A stretch of DNA of 64,000 nucleotides from Phycisphaerae bacterium (GTDB taxonomy: Bacteria; Planctomycetota; Phycisphaerae; UBA1845; Fen-1342): positions 30,368 through 94,367 of the forward strand of contig JAUIEC010000020.1 in assembly GCA_030428945.1 (NCBI GenBank). Direction: 5' to 3'. A model generated the notes under the pieces. The model had not been told where the DNA came from, did not search any database, and saw nothing but the letters and a program-made list of their open reading frames with translations. The position numbers and the translations under genes are program-made. Below, piece by piece: positions 32,571 to 41,373 of this stretch; the first letter of the stretch is position 1; every line of letters begins with the position of its first letter.

Positions 32571-35500
32571 ATGACTCGAGCGCTGTGTGCGCTGCTCGCG
32601 ATCGCCGCCGGAATCACCGCGGCCGCCCACGCCGGCGAGATCGACACCGACCTCGCCAACGTGCTGGCCGTCGCCGATCCCAACGAATCCGTCTCGGTCA
32701 TCGTGCATCTGCACGACCCGGTCGACCTGGACGCGCTCGGCAGTCAACTCGCCGCCGAGTCCACCCGGCGACCCACCCGCGCCGAACGTCATCGGCGGGT
32801 CGTCACCGCACTGCTCCAGCGCGCGGCGCTGCAGGCCGAACTGCGGGCCACCCTGGCCGATCTCCACGCCTCCGGGGCCGTCGACGACTTCCAGCCGTTC
32901 TGGATCATCAACGGCATCCGCGTCGAGGCCCGCCCCGATCAGATCGAGCAACTCGCCGCCCGCGACGACGTGCGCACCGTCTTCTTCGACTACCCGATCG
33001 AACTGATCGCACCGCTGCAGCCCGACCCCAAGCCGGTCGCCGCCAGGTCCGGCACGCTGATCGAACCCGGCATCCTCGCCGTCCGCGCGCCCGAGGTCTG
33101 GGCCGAGGGCATCACCGGGACCGGCGTGCTGGTGGCTACGCTCGATACCGGTGTCGACGGGACCCACCCCGCACTGGCGGACCGCTGGCGCGGCAACGAC
33201 CCGGCCTACGCCGGCCACCCCGGCTGGGCCTTCTTCGATCCCGTCACCAACTGGACCTTCCCCCAGGACGCCGGCCTGCACGGCACCCACACGATGGGAA
33301 CCGTCTGCGGCGGCGCCCCCGGCAACCAGATCGGCGTCGCGCCCGGCGCCGAGTGGATCTCCGCCGCTGTCATCGACCGGATCAGCGGCACGCAGACCGT
33401 CTCCGATGCGATCCTCGCGTTCCAGTGGATGCTCGATCCCGATGGCAACCCCAACACGAGCTGGGACGTCCCGCAGGTCTGCTCCAATTCCTGGGGCATC
33501 GCCACCGGGCACAACCTGCCACCCTACAGCATGCCCTGCGACGGCTCCTTCTGGAGCTTCATCGACGCCAGCGAAGCCGCCGGTACCGTGCAGCTCTTCT
33601 CCGCCGGAAACGAGGGACCCTTCGGCAACTCCCTCCGCCGGCCCGCCGATCGCGCCTCCGACGAATACCGCAACTGCGCCGTCGGCGGAATCAACGCCAA
33701 CGACGCACCCAACTGGACCATGTTCACCGGATCGTCACGAGGACCGACCGACTGCGGCCCCGGCGGTCAGACGATGATCAAACCGGACATCAGCGCCCCC
33801 GGCGTCAATGTCATCTCCGCCTTCCCCGGCGGCGGATACGGCCCCCTGACCGGCACCTCGATGGCGTCGCCGCACGTCAACGGCGTCGTCGCCCTGATGC
33901 TCCAGGTCTGCCCCGTCCTGACCCCCGACGAGGTCAAACAGGTCATCTACGACACCGCGCTCGATCTCGGCGACCCCGGCAAGGACAACGACTCCGGCTA
34001 CGGACTGATCGACGCCTACGAAGCCGTCCGGCTCGCCGCGCTGCTCTGTTCCGGCGTCCCGCTGACCGAACCCGCGTACCTCGAAACCGCCGTCGAACAG
34101 CCCTTGACCGTCACCCTGGTCGCCACCGACTACGACGGCCTCCCCGATCCGCCCGGCGCGCTCACCTACCTGATCACCAGCCTGCCCGAGCCGGGCAACA
34201 CGCTGACCGACCCCGTCAACGCACACCTGATCGCGCCCGGCGATCTGCCCTACACGCTCGCCGGCGGCGGAAACCAGGTCCTCTACACGCCCGCCAGCGG
34301 CTACTACGGCGAGGACGCCTTCCAGTTTGCCGCCACCGACGGCGGCGTGCCCCCCGATGCCGGCCAGTCCGACCCGGCCGAGATCACGATCCTGGTCAAG
34401 TTCGGCCCGCCCCAGATCACCAGCACCGACCTGCCCAACGGCCTGATCAGCGCCGCGTTCGGCCCGGTCCAGTTGCAGGTCTTCGAAGGCCAGCCGCAAC
34501 TCGAATGGGAGGTCTTTCTCGCCGCCTACGTTGAGGTTCCGCAGGCCGGCAGCGGCTACGCGACGGTCGGCACGCCGCGCGGCTGGCAGGATGACGACGC
34601 CTCCTGGACCTACACGCTCCCGTTCGCCTTTCCGTTCTTCGGCGAGGACTACACCGACATCCACGTCTGCAGCAACGGGTTCATCGACTTCGCCTCGGCC
34701 GACACCGATCCGACCAACAGCGTGCCGGAGTTCCTCGCCGCGCCGCGGATCGCGCCTTTCTGGGAAGACCTCAAGACCGACGCCCCCGGCGACATCCACA
34801 TCGACGACTCCGTCGCCGGACAGGTGACCGTCCGCTGGGAAGCCCTGACCTACTGGGGAGATTACCCCTGCAGTTTCGCCGTCACCCTGCACCAGGACGG
34901 ACGCATCGTCTTCGACTACGGCCCCGGCAACACCGGCGCCGAGCCGACCATCGGCATCTCCGCAGGCGATGGCGTGAACTACCTGCTCGCCAGCTACGAC
35001 ACCGCCAGCATGCTCGACGATGCTCCGTCGCTCGAGTTCGAACCGCCCGCCGACCTGCTGCCCGACGGCCTGACGCTCAGCACCGCCGGCCTGATCACCG
35101 GATCACCCACCGTCGCCGGCCTCTTCCGGCCGATCTTCAAGGTCACCGACGCCCTCGGGCGCAGCGACCAGCGCCAGTTGGACCTCAACGTCCTGGCGCT
35201 CCCGCTGCCGCCCACGGCCAGCGATGTCCAGGAAACCACGCCAGCCAGTACGCCGGTCGTGATCGACCTGCCGGCCGCCGACGACGGACTGCCCGATCCG
35301 CCGGCCACGCTGGCCTACCGGATCGAGAGCCTGCCCGCCCGCGGCACGATCGCCGACCCGCTGGCCGGTTCGATCACCGGCGTCCCGTACGTCCTGGCCG
35401 CCGGGGGCAACACGGTGGCCTACACGCCCGACGACTGGGAGGCCGGCCCGGACAGTTTCACGTTCCGCGCGAACGACGGCGGCATGGCTCCGGATGGCGG

Positions 35501-36233
35501 AGACTCGAATCTCGCCACGGTTTCGATCGACATTGAACCGCCGCCGAGCGGACCCGTGTACGTGTTCCCGCTCGATCAGGACCCGGGCTGGACGACTGAG
35601 GGCGCCTGGGCCTACGGGCAGCCGACCGGCGGTGGCAGCTTCGCCGGCGACCCGGTCGCCGGATACACCGGCGCCGCGGTCTACGGCTACAACCTGGCCG
35701 GTGACTACGCCAACGATCTGGCCGCCGCCGAGTCGCTCACCACGGCGGCCATCGACTGCAGCAACCTGTTCAACACGGAACTGCGGTTCAGGCGCTGGCT
35801 CGGTGTCGAGCGGCAGCCCTTCGACTTCGCCACCGTCTCCGTTTCCAGCGACGGGCTGGCCTGGACCGAGGTCTGGTCCAACCCGCTGACCAACACCAGC
35901 GACAGCGCGTGGACCCCGGTCGCGCTCGACATCTCGGCCGTGGCCGACGGCCAGCCGACGGTCTACGTTCGCTGGAGCATCGGTCCGACCGATCGCAGCG
36001 TCACCTACCCCGGCTGGAACATCGACGATGTCGAGTTCTGGGGCTGGCAGATCGCGACCTGTCCCGGGGATGCCGACAGCGACGGCGACGTCGACCTGAG
36101 TGACCTGGGCATTGTGCTCGGGCAGTTCGGCGCGGTCGGCGCCGGCCTCGGGGGAGACCTCGATCGTGACGGTGTCGTCGGGCTCGGCGACCTCAGCCTG
36201 GTGCTGGCAAACTACGGGGCGGCCTGCCCCTGA
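32571..36233 (+). CDS. Secreted subtilisin-like serine protease with cadherin-like domains and dockerin-type C-terminus
   Basis: A 1,220-residue exported protease. After the signal peptide (ALCALLAIAAGITAAAHA) comes a propeptide-like region (VSVIVHLHDP). The S8 catalytic domain has Asp192 in LDTGVDGTHP, His237 in GLHGTHTMGT, oxyanion Asn347 in SAGNEGP and Ser430 in GTSMASPHVNG. Downstream are two tandem-like beta domains with the VATDYDGLPDPPG / PAADDGLPDPPATL pattern, a Nidogen/Ig-like part and a MAM/Ig-like region. The C-terminus is dockerin-like: CPGDADSDGDVDLSDLGIVL, then GDLDRDGVVGLGDLSLVLANYG, two calcium-binding loops. In planctomycetes such ends are common without cohesins. It follows the PEP-CTERM gene. 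Confidence 0.93.
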   Translation: MTRALCALLAIAAGITAAAHAGEIDTDLANVLAVADPNESVSVIVHLHDPVDLDALGSQLAAESTRRPTRAERHRRVVTALLQRAALQAELRATLADLHASGAVDDFQPFWIINGIRVEARPDQIEQLAARDDVRTVFFDYPIELIAPLQPDPKPVAARSGTLIEPGILAVRAPEVWAEGITGTGVLVATLDTGVDGTHPALADRWRGNDPAYAGHPGWAFFDPVTNWTFPQDAGLHGTHTMGTVCGGAPGNQIGVAPGAEWISAAVIDRISGTQTVSDAILAFQWMLDPDGNPNTSWDVPQVCSNSWGIATGHNLPPYSMPCDGSFWSFIDASEAAGTVQLFSAGNEGPFGNSLRRPADRASDEYRNCAVGGINANDAPNWTMFTGSSRGPTDCGPGGQTMIKPDISAPGVNVISAFPGGGYGPLTGTSMASPHVNGVVALMLQVCPVLTPDEVKQVIYDTALDLGDPGKDNDSGYGLIDAYEAVRLAALLCSGVPLTEPAYLETAVEQPLTVTLVATDYDGLPDPPGALTYLITSLPEPGNTLTDPVNAHLIAPGDLPYTLAGGGNQVLYTPASGYYGEDAFQFAATDGGVPPDAGQSDPAEITILVKFGPPQITSTDLPNGLISAAFGPVQLQVFEGQPQLEWEVFLAAYVEVPQAGSGYATVGTPRGWQDDDASWTYTLPFAFPFFGEDYTDIHVCSNGFIDFASADTDPTNSVPEFLAAPRIAPFWEDLKTDAPGDIHIDDSVAGQVTVRWEALTYWGDYPCSFAVTLHQDGRIVFDYGPGNTGAEPTIGISAGDGVNYLLASYDTASMLDDAPSLEFEPPADLLPDGLTLSTAGLITGSPTVAGLFRPIFKVTDALGRSDQRQLDLNVLALPLPPTASDVQETTPASTPVVIDLPAADDGLPDPPATLAYRIESLPARGTIADPLAGSITGVPYVLAAGGNTVAYTPDDWEAGPDSFTFRANDGGMAPDGGDSNLATVSIDIEPPPSGPVYVFPLDQDPGWTTEGAWAYGQPTGGGSFAGDPVAGYTGAAVYGYNLAGDYANDLAAAESLTTAAIDCSNLFNTELRFRRWLGVERQPFDFATVSVSSDGLAWTEVWSNPLTNTSDSAWTPVALDISAVADGQPTVYVRWSIGPTDRSVTYPGWNIDDVEFWGWQIATCPGDADSDGDVDLSDLGIVLGQFGAVGAGLGGDLDRDGVVGLGDLSLVLANYGAACP

Positions 36234-36314
36234 CCTGGCGGCGGTGCCGGACCGGTTTCCCTCCGACGGCCCGGCACCGCTGCGTTCGCCACGAGGACCG
36301 CGTATCATCCCGGC

Positions 36315-36665
36315 ATGCCCGGGCTGTTTGACGGAACACCGCTGGAGCGACCGGTTACCTGCGAAGTCTGCGGGCTGGCCCTCGATGCCTGCGCCTGCCC
36401 GCGCGACGCCGACGGACAGGTCCGTCGCCCGCAGGATCAGCCGGTCCGCGTCGCCCGCGAAAAACGCCGCAAGGGCAAGGCGGTCACCATCATCCGCGGC
36501 CTCGACCCGGTAGCCTCCGACCTGCCCGCACTGCTCGCCCGCCTGAAGACCACCTGCGCCGCCGGTGGAACCATCTCCGATGGCGCCATCGAACTGCAGG
36601 GCGACCACCGCCCCCGTGTCGTCACGCTGCTGCAGGAACTCGGCTACCCCGCCAGGCAGGCCTGA
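36315..36665 (+). CDS. SUI1/eIF1-family translation initiation factor homologue (YciH-like)
   Basis: A 116-residue protein. The N-terminal 40 residues include two CxxC-like pairs (VTCEVCGL, DACACP) that may bind zinc. The C-terminal SUI1 domain has VTIIRGLDPVASDLPALLARLKTTCAAGGTI, then IELQGDHRPRVVTLLQELGY, matching bacterial YciH. Bacterial homologues influence initiation fidelity and start selection. Monocistronic. A dyad GCGGTGCCGG/CCGGCACCGC lies before it, after the protease gene. Confidence 0.9.
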   Translation: MPGLFDGTPLERPVTCEVCGLALDACACPRDADGQVRRPQDQPVRVAREKRRKGKAVTIIRGLDPVASDLPALLARLKTTCAAGGTISDGAIELQGDHRPRVVTLLQELGYPARQA

Positions 36666-36817
36666 CCGACAGGGCGGCCCTGCTGGGCCAGCAGGGAACA
36701 GGGCGTTGGGTGCGTCATCGACGCATTCGCCCGCGCTCGCTTCCGCGCGGATGCCCAGGCGTCGATGCCGCACCGCGTGGCAACTCCATCCGTCGTTGGA
36801 ACAACGGACTCGGCAGG

Positions 36818-36885
36818 GGAGCAGGGAACAGGGAACAGGGAACAGGGAACACGGTTGCTCCCTCGCTCCCTTGCTCCCTCCCCCC
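36818..36885. repeat. Intergenic short tandem repeats (GGGAACA and GCTCCCTN units)
   Basis: Four to five copies of GGGAACA from 36824 are followed by GCTCCCTC-GCTCCCTT-GCTCCCTC. The second unit (8 nt) recurs in the intergenic repeat at 58858-59030, so it is a dispersed element of this genome. Confidence 0.7.
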
Positions 36886-36886
36886 G

Positions 36887-38113
36887 TTACCTCTTCAGCC
36901 GCCGCCGCCAGCCCAGCCCGCGCAGGCCCAGCAGCGTCAACGCCAGCGGCGCTGCGCCCATCGGTCCGCACGCCGCGCCGCAGGCCATCGGGTCGATCAT
37001 GATCGCCTCGCCGGCCAGCAGGATCGTGCTGCTGTCGCCCAGTTGATTCGCGGTCGCCAGGTCAAGCTGATCCATCCCGTCCAGGTCTGCCGCGACGATC
37101 CCGAACGGGAAGTTGCCGCTCTCCGTCTCCATCGCCGACCCGAACGTTCCGTCGCCGTTGCCCGCCAGAACGCTGACCGTGTCGCCCTCACCGTTCGGCG
37201 TCGCCACGTCCAGGTTCCCGTCCCCGTCCAGGTCCGCGATCGCCAGGCCCCGCGCGAAGTTCCCGGCCGCGAAGTCCGTCTTCGTCCCGAACGCTCCGGT
37301 TCCGTTCCCCAGCAGCACGCTGATGTCGTCGGAGATCGAGTTGGCCGTGACGATGTCGAGGTTGCCGTCCCCGTTCAGGTCGACCAGCGCCACCGCCAGC
37401 GGATTCGCGCCCGTGTCAAAGAACGTCGGGTCGCCGAAGGTCCCGTCCCCGTTCCCCGACAGCACCGCCACCTGGTCCGGCGTCTCGAGCGCCACCACCA
37501 GGTCCGGGCTGCCGCCATCAACATCGCCGATCGCGACCGCGTTCGGCCGCGTCCGCTCGGCGTCGATCATCACCGCGACGTCGTCGACCGCCGTGAACGT
37601 GCCGTCGCCGTTGCCCCGCAGCACGCTGACGGTGTCGTCGGTTTCATTCGCCGTCGCCAGGTCGAGGATCATGTCGTCGTCGATCAGGCCGACCGCCATC
37701 CCGCGGGCCGAGTCGCCCGTGTTGACCGTTCCGGTCACCGCCAGGCTTCCGGTCGCCCCGCGCTGCAGGATCGCGATCTCGTCGGTCCCCAGCAGCAGCA
37801 CCGCCAGGTCCGTGCGGTCGTCCGCGTCGAAGTCGCCGGCCACCACCGCGATCGGGCGCTCGGTCCCCCCCGACAGGTCCAGCGAAATCGTCTCGGAGGT
37901 CCCGAACAGCCCGCTGCCATCGTTGAAAAGCAGCGTCAGGCTGTCGTCATCGCGATTCGCGATCGCCAGGTCGTTGTCGCCGTCGCCGTCCGCGTCCAGG
38001 ACCGCGATGCCCGAAGCCGCATCGCCCGCACCCACGTCCGTGCCGACAAAGCTCGTCTGCGCGAACGCGCCGCCGCCACCCAACAGCATCAGCATCAGGA
38101 AAGTTGCCCGCAT
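36887..38113 (-). CDS. FG-GAP/VCBS beta-propeller surface protein with C-terminal sorting-type tail
   Basis: A 408-residue exported protein; GGAG precedes the ATG at 38113. After a signal peptide (TFLMLMLLGGGGAFA) come seven FG-GAP-type repeats of about 50 residues, with calcium-binding loops such as DADGDGDNDLAIANRDDDS, DLNGDGNLDIVTAN and DLDGDGNLDVATPN. They should close a seven-blade propeller. The end (CGAACGPMGAAPLALTLLGL, then RGLGWRRR) has Cys, a hydrophobic helix and an Arg cluster, similar to MYXO-CTERM-type sorting signals. Probably anchored or processed at the surface; ligand unknown. Confidence 0.87.
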   Translation of the reverse strand: MRATFLMLMLLGGGGAFAQTSFVGTDVGAGDAASGIAVLDADGDGDNDLAIANRDDDSLTLLFNDGSGLFGTSETISLDLSGGTERPIAVVAGDFDADDRTDLAVLLLGTDEIAILQRGATGSLAVTGTVNTGDSARGMAVGLIDDDMILDLATANETDDTVSVLRGNGDGTFTAVDDVAVMIDAERTRPNAVAIGDVDGGSPDLVVALETPDQVAVLSGNGDGTFGDPTFFDTGANPLAVALVDLNGDGNLDIVTANSISDDISVLLGNGTGAFGTKTDFAAGNFARGLAIADLDGDGNLDVATPNGEGDTVSVLAGNGDGTFGSAMETESGNFPFGIVAADLDGMDQLDLATANQLGDSSTILLAGEAIMIDPMACGAACGPMGAAPLALTLLGLRGLGWRRRLKR

Positions 38114-38297
38114 GACCTGCTCCTTGCGAATCGAAACTGAAGTGACCGGAGGCGTCGCCGCCGCCTCACGCTCCGCATTCTGCCGCCCCGTTCCGCGGTG
38201 AACAAGCTTCAACTTCGACGATCCGGCCGGATTTCGCATCGCCGCCCGGCCGTCCTGCCGTACCATCAGTCGCGAGTCACGATCGGGAGGAACCACG

Positions 38298-38741
38298 ATG
38301 CGACGACCGCTGGCCGCTGCCTGTCTGGGAATCTTCATCCTGCTCTGGCTCGGCGGCGCCCGGGATGAGCGCGAGATCCGCGACCTCAGCGACCGCCTCC
38401 AGCGGCTCGAACAGTCCGTCGGCCAGCCGCCGGTCGGACCGCTGGTGCCCTCCGTGCGACGTCAGCTCGACCGGCTCGAGGATCGCCTCGAACGTTTGAC
38501 GCTGCTGGTCGATCGTCAGCCCGGCGCCGGCGGACCCGAGTACGTCCGGGCCGGGGACTTCGAACGCGTCCGCCGCGCCGGCGAGGACCGCGAACGCCGC
38601 CTGACCGAACTCGAACGCGCCGCCGGCCGACCGGACAACACCCGCCAGGTCGACCTGCTGCAGCGCCAGTTCAGCCAGTTGCAGCGCGACCTCGACCGCA
38701 TCCGGGATCGCGTCAGCCGACTCGAACGCGCCCGCCCATGA
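38298..38741 (+). CDS. Membrane-anchored coiled-coil protein (147 residues)
   Basis: Starts MRRPLAAACLGIFILLWLGG, a signal anchor or signal peptide, with GGGAGG upstream. The rest is an Arg/Leu/Glu-rich coiled coil in two parts (EIRDLSDRLQRLEQSV; VRRQLDRLEDRLERLTLLV; QLQRDLDRIRDRVSRLERA). No family recognised. Divergent from the FG-GAP gene. Low confidence in function; likely a periplasmic or envelope structural protein. Confidence 0.65.
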   Translation: MRRPLAAACLGIFILLWLGGARDEREIRDLSDRLQRLEQSVGQPPVGPLVPSVRRQLDRLEDRLERLTLLVDRQPGAGGPEYVRAGDFERVRRAGEDRERRLTELERAAGRPDNTRQVDLLQRQFSQLQRDLDRIRDRVSRLERARP

Positions 38742-38822
38742 CGACGAACCGCCCGGCGCGAAAGAGGAAGGCCAGCAGGAAACAAGAACCGGTTCCGCCC
38801 GCGGCCCACGTGCGCAAGTGCT

Positions 38823-38880
38823 AACTTGCCTGCTTGCCTACTTCTGACTTGCTGACTTGCTCACTTGCTTACTTGCCCGC
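38823..38880. repeat. Octamer tandem repeat ACTTGCTN
   Basis: ACTTGCTG, ACTTGCTC, ACTTGCTT and ACTTGCCC follow one another, preceded by looser copies of GCTTGCCT. The unit length (8 nt) matches the other intergenic repeats of this genome at 36,818 and 58,858. Its end overlaps the last codons of the minus-strand thioredoxin-fold gene. Confidence 0.65.
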
Positions 38881-39849
38881 TGCCGGACCGTCGGTCTGCG
38901 GCACGACGGTCTGCCACTTGATCCCGTTGCGGCGACCGTCGCGCACGTGCCGGCGGTGTTCCTTGTCCGGCGGTGTCCGTTCCTTCAGGAAGGTGTCGAT
39001 CCGCGCGGGCAGGCGCGCCAGGTCTTTCAGCGGTATCTCGTCGACCACCTGGCCGGTCAGTCCGAACCGGCCCGGCTCGACCAGCAGCACGCCGCTGCCC
39101 GCCGGCCGGCGGTCCAGCGCCTCCAGGTCGGCCGCGTCCGCAACCACCGCGTACTGCAGGCGACCGACATAGCGCGCGTCCCACGCCAGCTTCGCGATCC
39201 GGGCCGATGCCGCGGACCGGCCCGCTTCGCCGGGCGCCAGCAGCACCAGCAGCGGCTGACTGTCACACGCCGCCACGTTCAGCGCCCGCCGAAAATCGAG
39301 CGTCTGGGGCAGGGCGGCCGGCGCCGTCTTCGCCTGGTAGTCGGCCGCGACCCGATCGAGGTAGCGGGCCAGTTCGGCCGGCCCGTCGTCGGTTGCCTCG
39401 CCGACCAGTCCGAGCGGACCACGCTGCGTGCGCGTCAGGCGCGTCCGCCCGTCCGGGGCCAGCAGCACGAACGCCGTGTTCGGCAGATCGCGTCGGCCGA
39501 AGAACGTCTGCAGAAACGCCGCCTCGTCGGCATCCTCGAAGGTTGCCAGGCGAACACAGATCCACTTGCGGGAAGCCGCCACGACCGTGGCGTGCGACAG
39601 GAAATCCCTGTCGGCGTGCTGCTTGCCCGGTCACCAGATCCCCGAGACACCCTGGCAGGCCGGGGCGGCCGAGGTCAGCAGGATCGGGCGGTTGGTCCTG
39701 GCCGCCTCCGCCCGGGCCGCATCCCAGGTCCCGAACCACTGGATCTGGGGGCCGGTCGCGGGTTCGGTCGAAGGACCCGAGGATCCGCCCGCCAGCGCGG
39801 CGGCGCCGCACAGCAGGCTGGTGAGCAGGGCGATTCGCGGCACGGACAT
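38869..39849 (-). CDS. Thioredoxin-fold exported protein with in-frame UGA, candidate selenoprotein
   Basis: Two open segments on the minus strand lie in one frame, separated by a single TGA at 39633-39631. Read through, they give a 326-residue protein. It has a signal peptide (MSVPRIALLTSLLCGAAALA), IQWFGTWDAARAEAARTNRPILLTSAAPACQGVSGIW, then residue 73 (UGA), then PGKQHADRDFLSHATVV and ASRKWICVRLATFEDADEAAF. Protein-like sequence continues directly on both sides, so the TGA interrupts a real domain. Cys65 lies eight residues before it. A perfect 7-bp hairpin starts 17 nt after the UGA. The alternatives are a recent nonsense mutation or a sequencing error. Confidence 0.6.
39595..39613 (-). 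promoter_or_regulatory. SECIS-like hairpin downstream of the in-frame UGA
   Basis: On the minus strand CGACAGG (39613-39607), loop GATTT (39606-39602) and CCTGTCG (39601-39595) form a perfect 7-bp stem with a 5-nt loop. The loop starts with G and begins 24 nt after the UGA. This fits the general bacterial SECIS pattern: a short loop with an early G, at a limited distance after UGA. Confidence 0.5.
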
Positions 39850-40069
39850 GGGCGACTCCCGACGAGGAACGAGTTCTGCAATCTGCGCGACGGCCAGCCT
39901 GACAGCGCTTCTTCCGCGCGGCCACATCGCAGCGGCGTGCGGCCGGACGGGTGGGGCGGCACTTCGGCGCCGAACGCTCCTGACAGGGGAAACGCAGAAC
40001 CGGCGTCGCAGACCACAGGCTCGCGCAGGATCGGGCCCGAAAAAGGGTCGCCCCGGGGAAATGCCCGCT
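39850..40069. other. Intergenic region upstream of the candidate selenoprotein
   Basis: About 220 nt with no supported gene. It separates the candidate selenoprotein gene from the zinc-ribbon membrane protein gene on the same strand. No clear promoter was identified. Confidence 0.35.
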
Positions 40070-41293
40070 TTACCGCGGGAAGAAGCTCAGCGTGACGTGC
40101 ATGATCGTCCAGTAGTAGAAGACCTTCGAGCCGACGATCATCTCCAGCGGGCCGGCTTTGCCGAACGCGTAGGTCGAAACCCCCACCAGCGCCACCACCA
40201 CCACCGCCAGGCTCAGGTGCAGGAACGTGAAGCCGGCCACCGTCGTTCGCATCCACGTCCAGGACCACTTCCGCGGCGCCACCGCCGGCGGACGCTTCGC
40301 CAGGCTCCGCCGCCCGAAGATGTACCAGGCCACGAAGTGCATCAGCACGACCGCGTTGAACGTCCACGGGCCCGAGACCAGCGCCACCAGGATGATCCCG
40401 GTCGCAATCAGGAACACCCGCAGGATCGGCTCGTGCACGTTCCAGAGACCACGCAGCCCGTTCGGAAACTTCCGGCCGATCCGCTGCAGCGCCACCAGGG
40501 CGATCAGCAGCATCGGCACGAACGTGGCCGCGAAGCGCAGCACGTACGGCCACGACGCCGGGAAGATCTGTTCGAGCAGGGGGTGCTGAAACTCGGGGAA
40601 GTACTCGCCGAAAAGGATGTAGGCCGGCAGCGCCAGCGAGACCAGCAGGCCCAGCATCAGCATCTGCAGCACGACCATGATCTGCGCGTGCGTCTTCGCC
40701 GCGGTTTTCGGCATCTCGCCGTAGGCCCGGTAGAAGAACGCCTCGTCACGGAATCCGTGAATCAGGAAGTAGAAGTAGAAGACCAGCAGCGCCAGCGGGC
40801 TGAAACGGATTCCTCCCTCGTGGATCTGGCTGCCGAACGTGTGGAACAGCCAGCAGAACAGGATCCCGAGTCCGGTCAGGCCGACCAGCCAGGCGATGCT
40901 GACCGCCCCGCGCATCCGCTTCGAACTGAGCATGAACAACAGCCCGACGATGAAGTGCGGCAGCCCGAACAGCCGCATCGGCAGTTCGGCCGGGTTCTTG
41001 AACATCCGGTAGCGCGTCTCGCTGATCAGCCCGAGCGCGTCGCGGAACAGGTACTTCTCGAGCGCGTACGCCACTCCGCAGACACCGATCGCGCCGAACG
41101 TCCACGCCAGCGTCAGCAGGTACTGCCGCCCGGTCGCCGTCTGGTGCCACGGCAGGCCCGCGTAATCCGGATCGACCTCCGACCCGCATTCCGGACAGCG
41201 CGACGCCGACAGACCGGTCAGGTCATACCGGCACACCCGGCAGGGCGCGCCCTGCGCCGCGGATGAACCCAGCGGATGCGGTGTCACCGACAT
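40070..41293 (-). CDS. Zinc-ribbon polytopic membrane protein of unknown function
   Basis: A 407-residue protein. The N-terminal 40 residues hold a zinc ribbon, CRVCRYDLTGLSASRCPECGSEV, a style very common in Phycisphaerae membrane proteins. Eight or nine hydrophobic segments follow, for example YLLTLAWTFGAIGVCGVAY, FSPLALLVFYFYFLIHGF and VFLIATGIILVALVSG. No catalytic motif or transporter signature is seen. Function unknown. Confidence 0.8.
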   Translation of the reverse strand: MSVTPHPLGSSAAQGAPCRVCRYDLTGLSASRCPECGSEVDPDYAGLPWHQTATGRQYLLTLAWTFGAIGVCGVAYALEKYLFRDALGLISETRYRMFKNPAELPMRLFGLPHFIVGLLFMLSSKRMRGAVSIAWLVGLTGLGILFCWLFHTFGSQIHEGGIRFSPLALLVFYFYFLIHGFRDEAFFYRAYGEMPKTAAKTHAQIMVVLQMLMLGLLVSLALPAYILFGEYFPEFQHPLLEQIFPASWPYVLRFAATFVPMLLIALVALQRIGRKFPNGLRGLWNVHEPILRVFLIATGIILVALVSGPWTFNAVVLMHFVAWYIFGRRSLAKRPPAVAPRKWSWTWMRTTVAGFTFLHLSLAVVVVALVGVSTYAFGKAGPLEMIVGSKVFYYWTIMHVTLSFFPR

Positions 41294-41373
41294 ACCTTCC
41301 TCCGTCGCAACCCGCCGGAAGTATCGGCAGACCCCACGCGTCCGTCAAACCGGGGCGGCGGACCGTTCGCGCC

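Noticed and set aside
29270..32701. 1,143-residue sulfatase/TPR protein with a start at 32701
   Set aside because: The upstream part overlaps the PEP-CTERM gene on the other strand and has no protein-like features; a ribosome-binding site and signal anchor mark the start at 31672.
32571..36233. Cellulosome component, because of the dockerin-like end
   Set aside because: No cohesin or scaffoldin gene is visible and such ends are common in planctomycetes for other uses.
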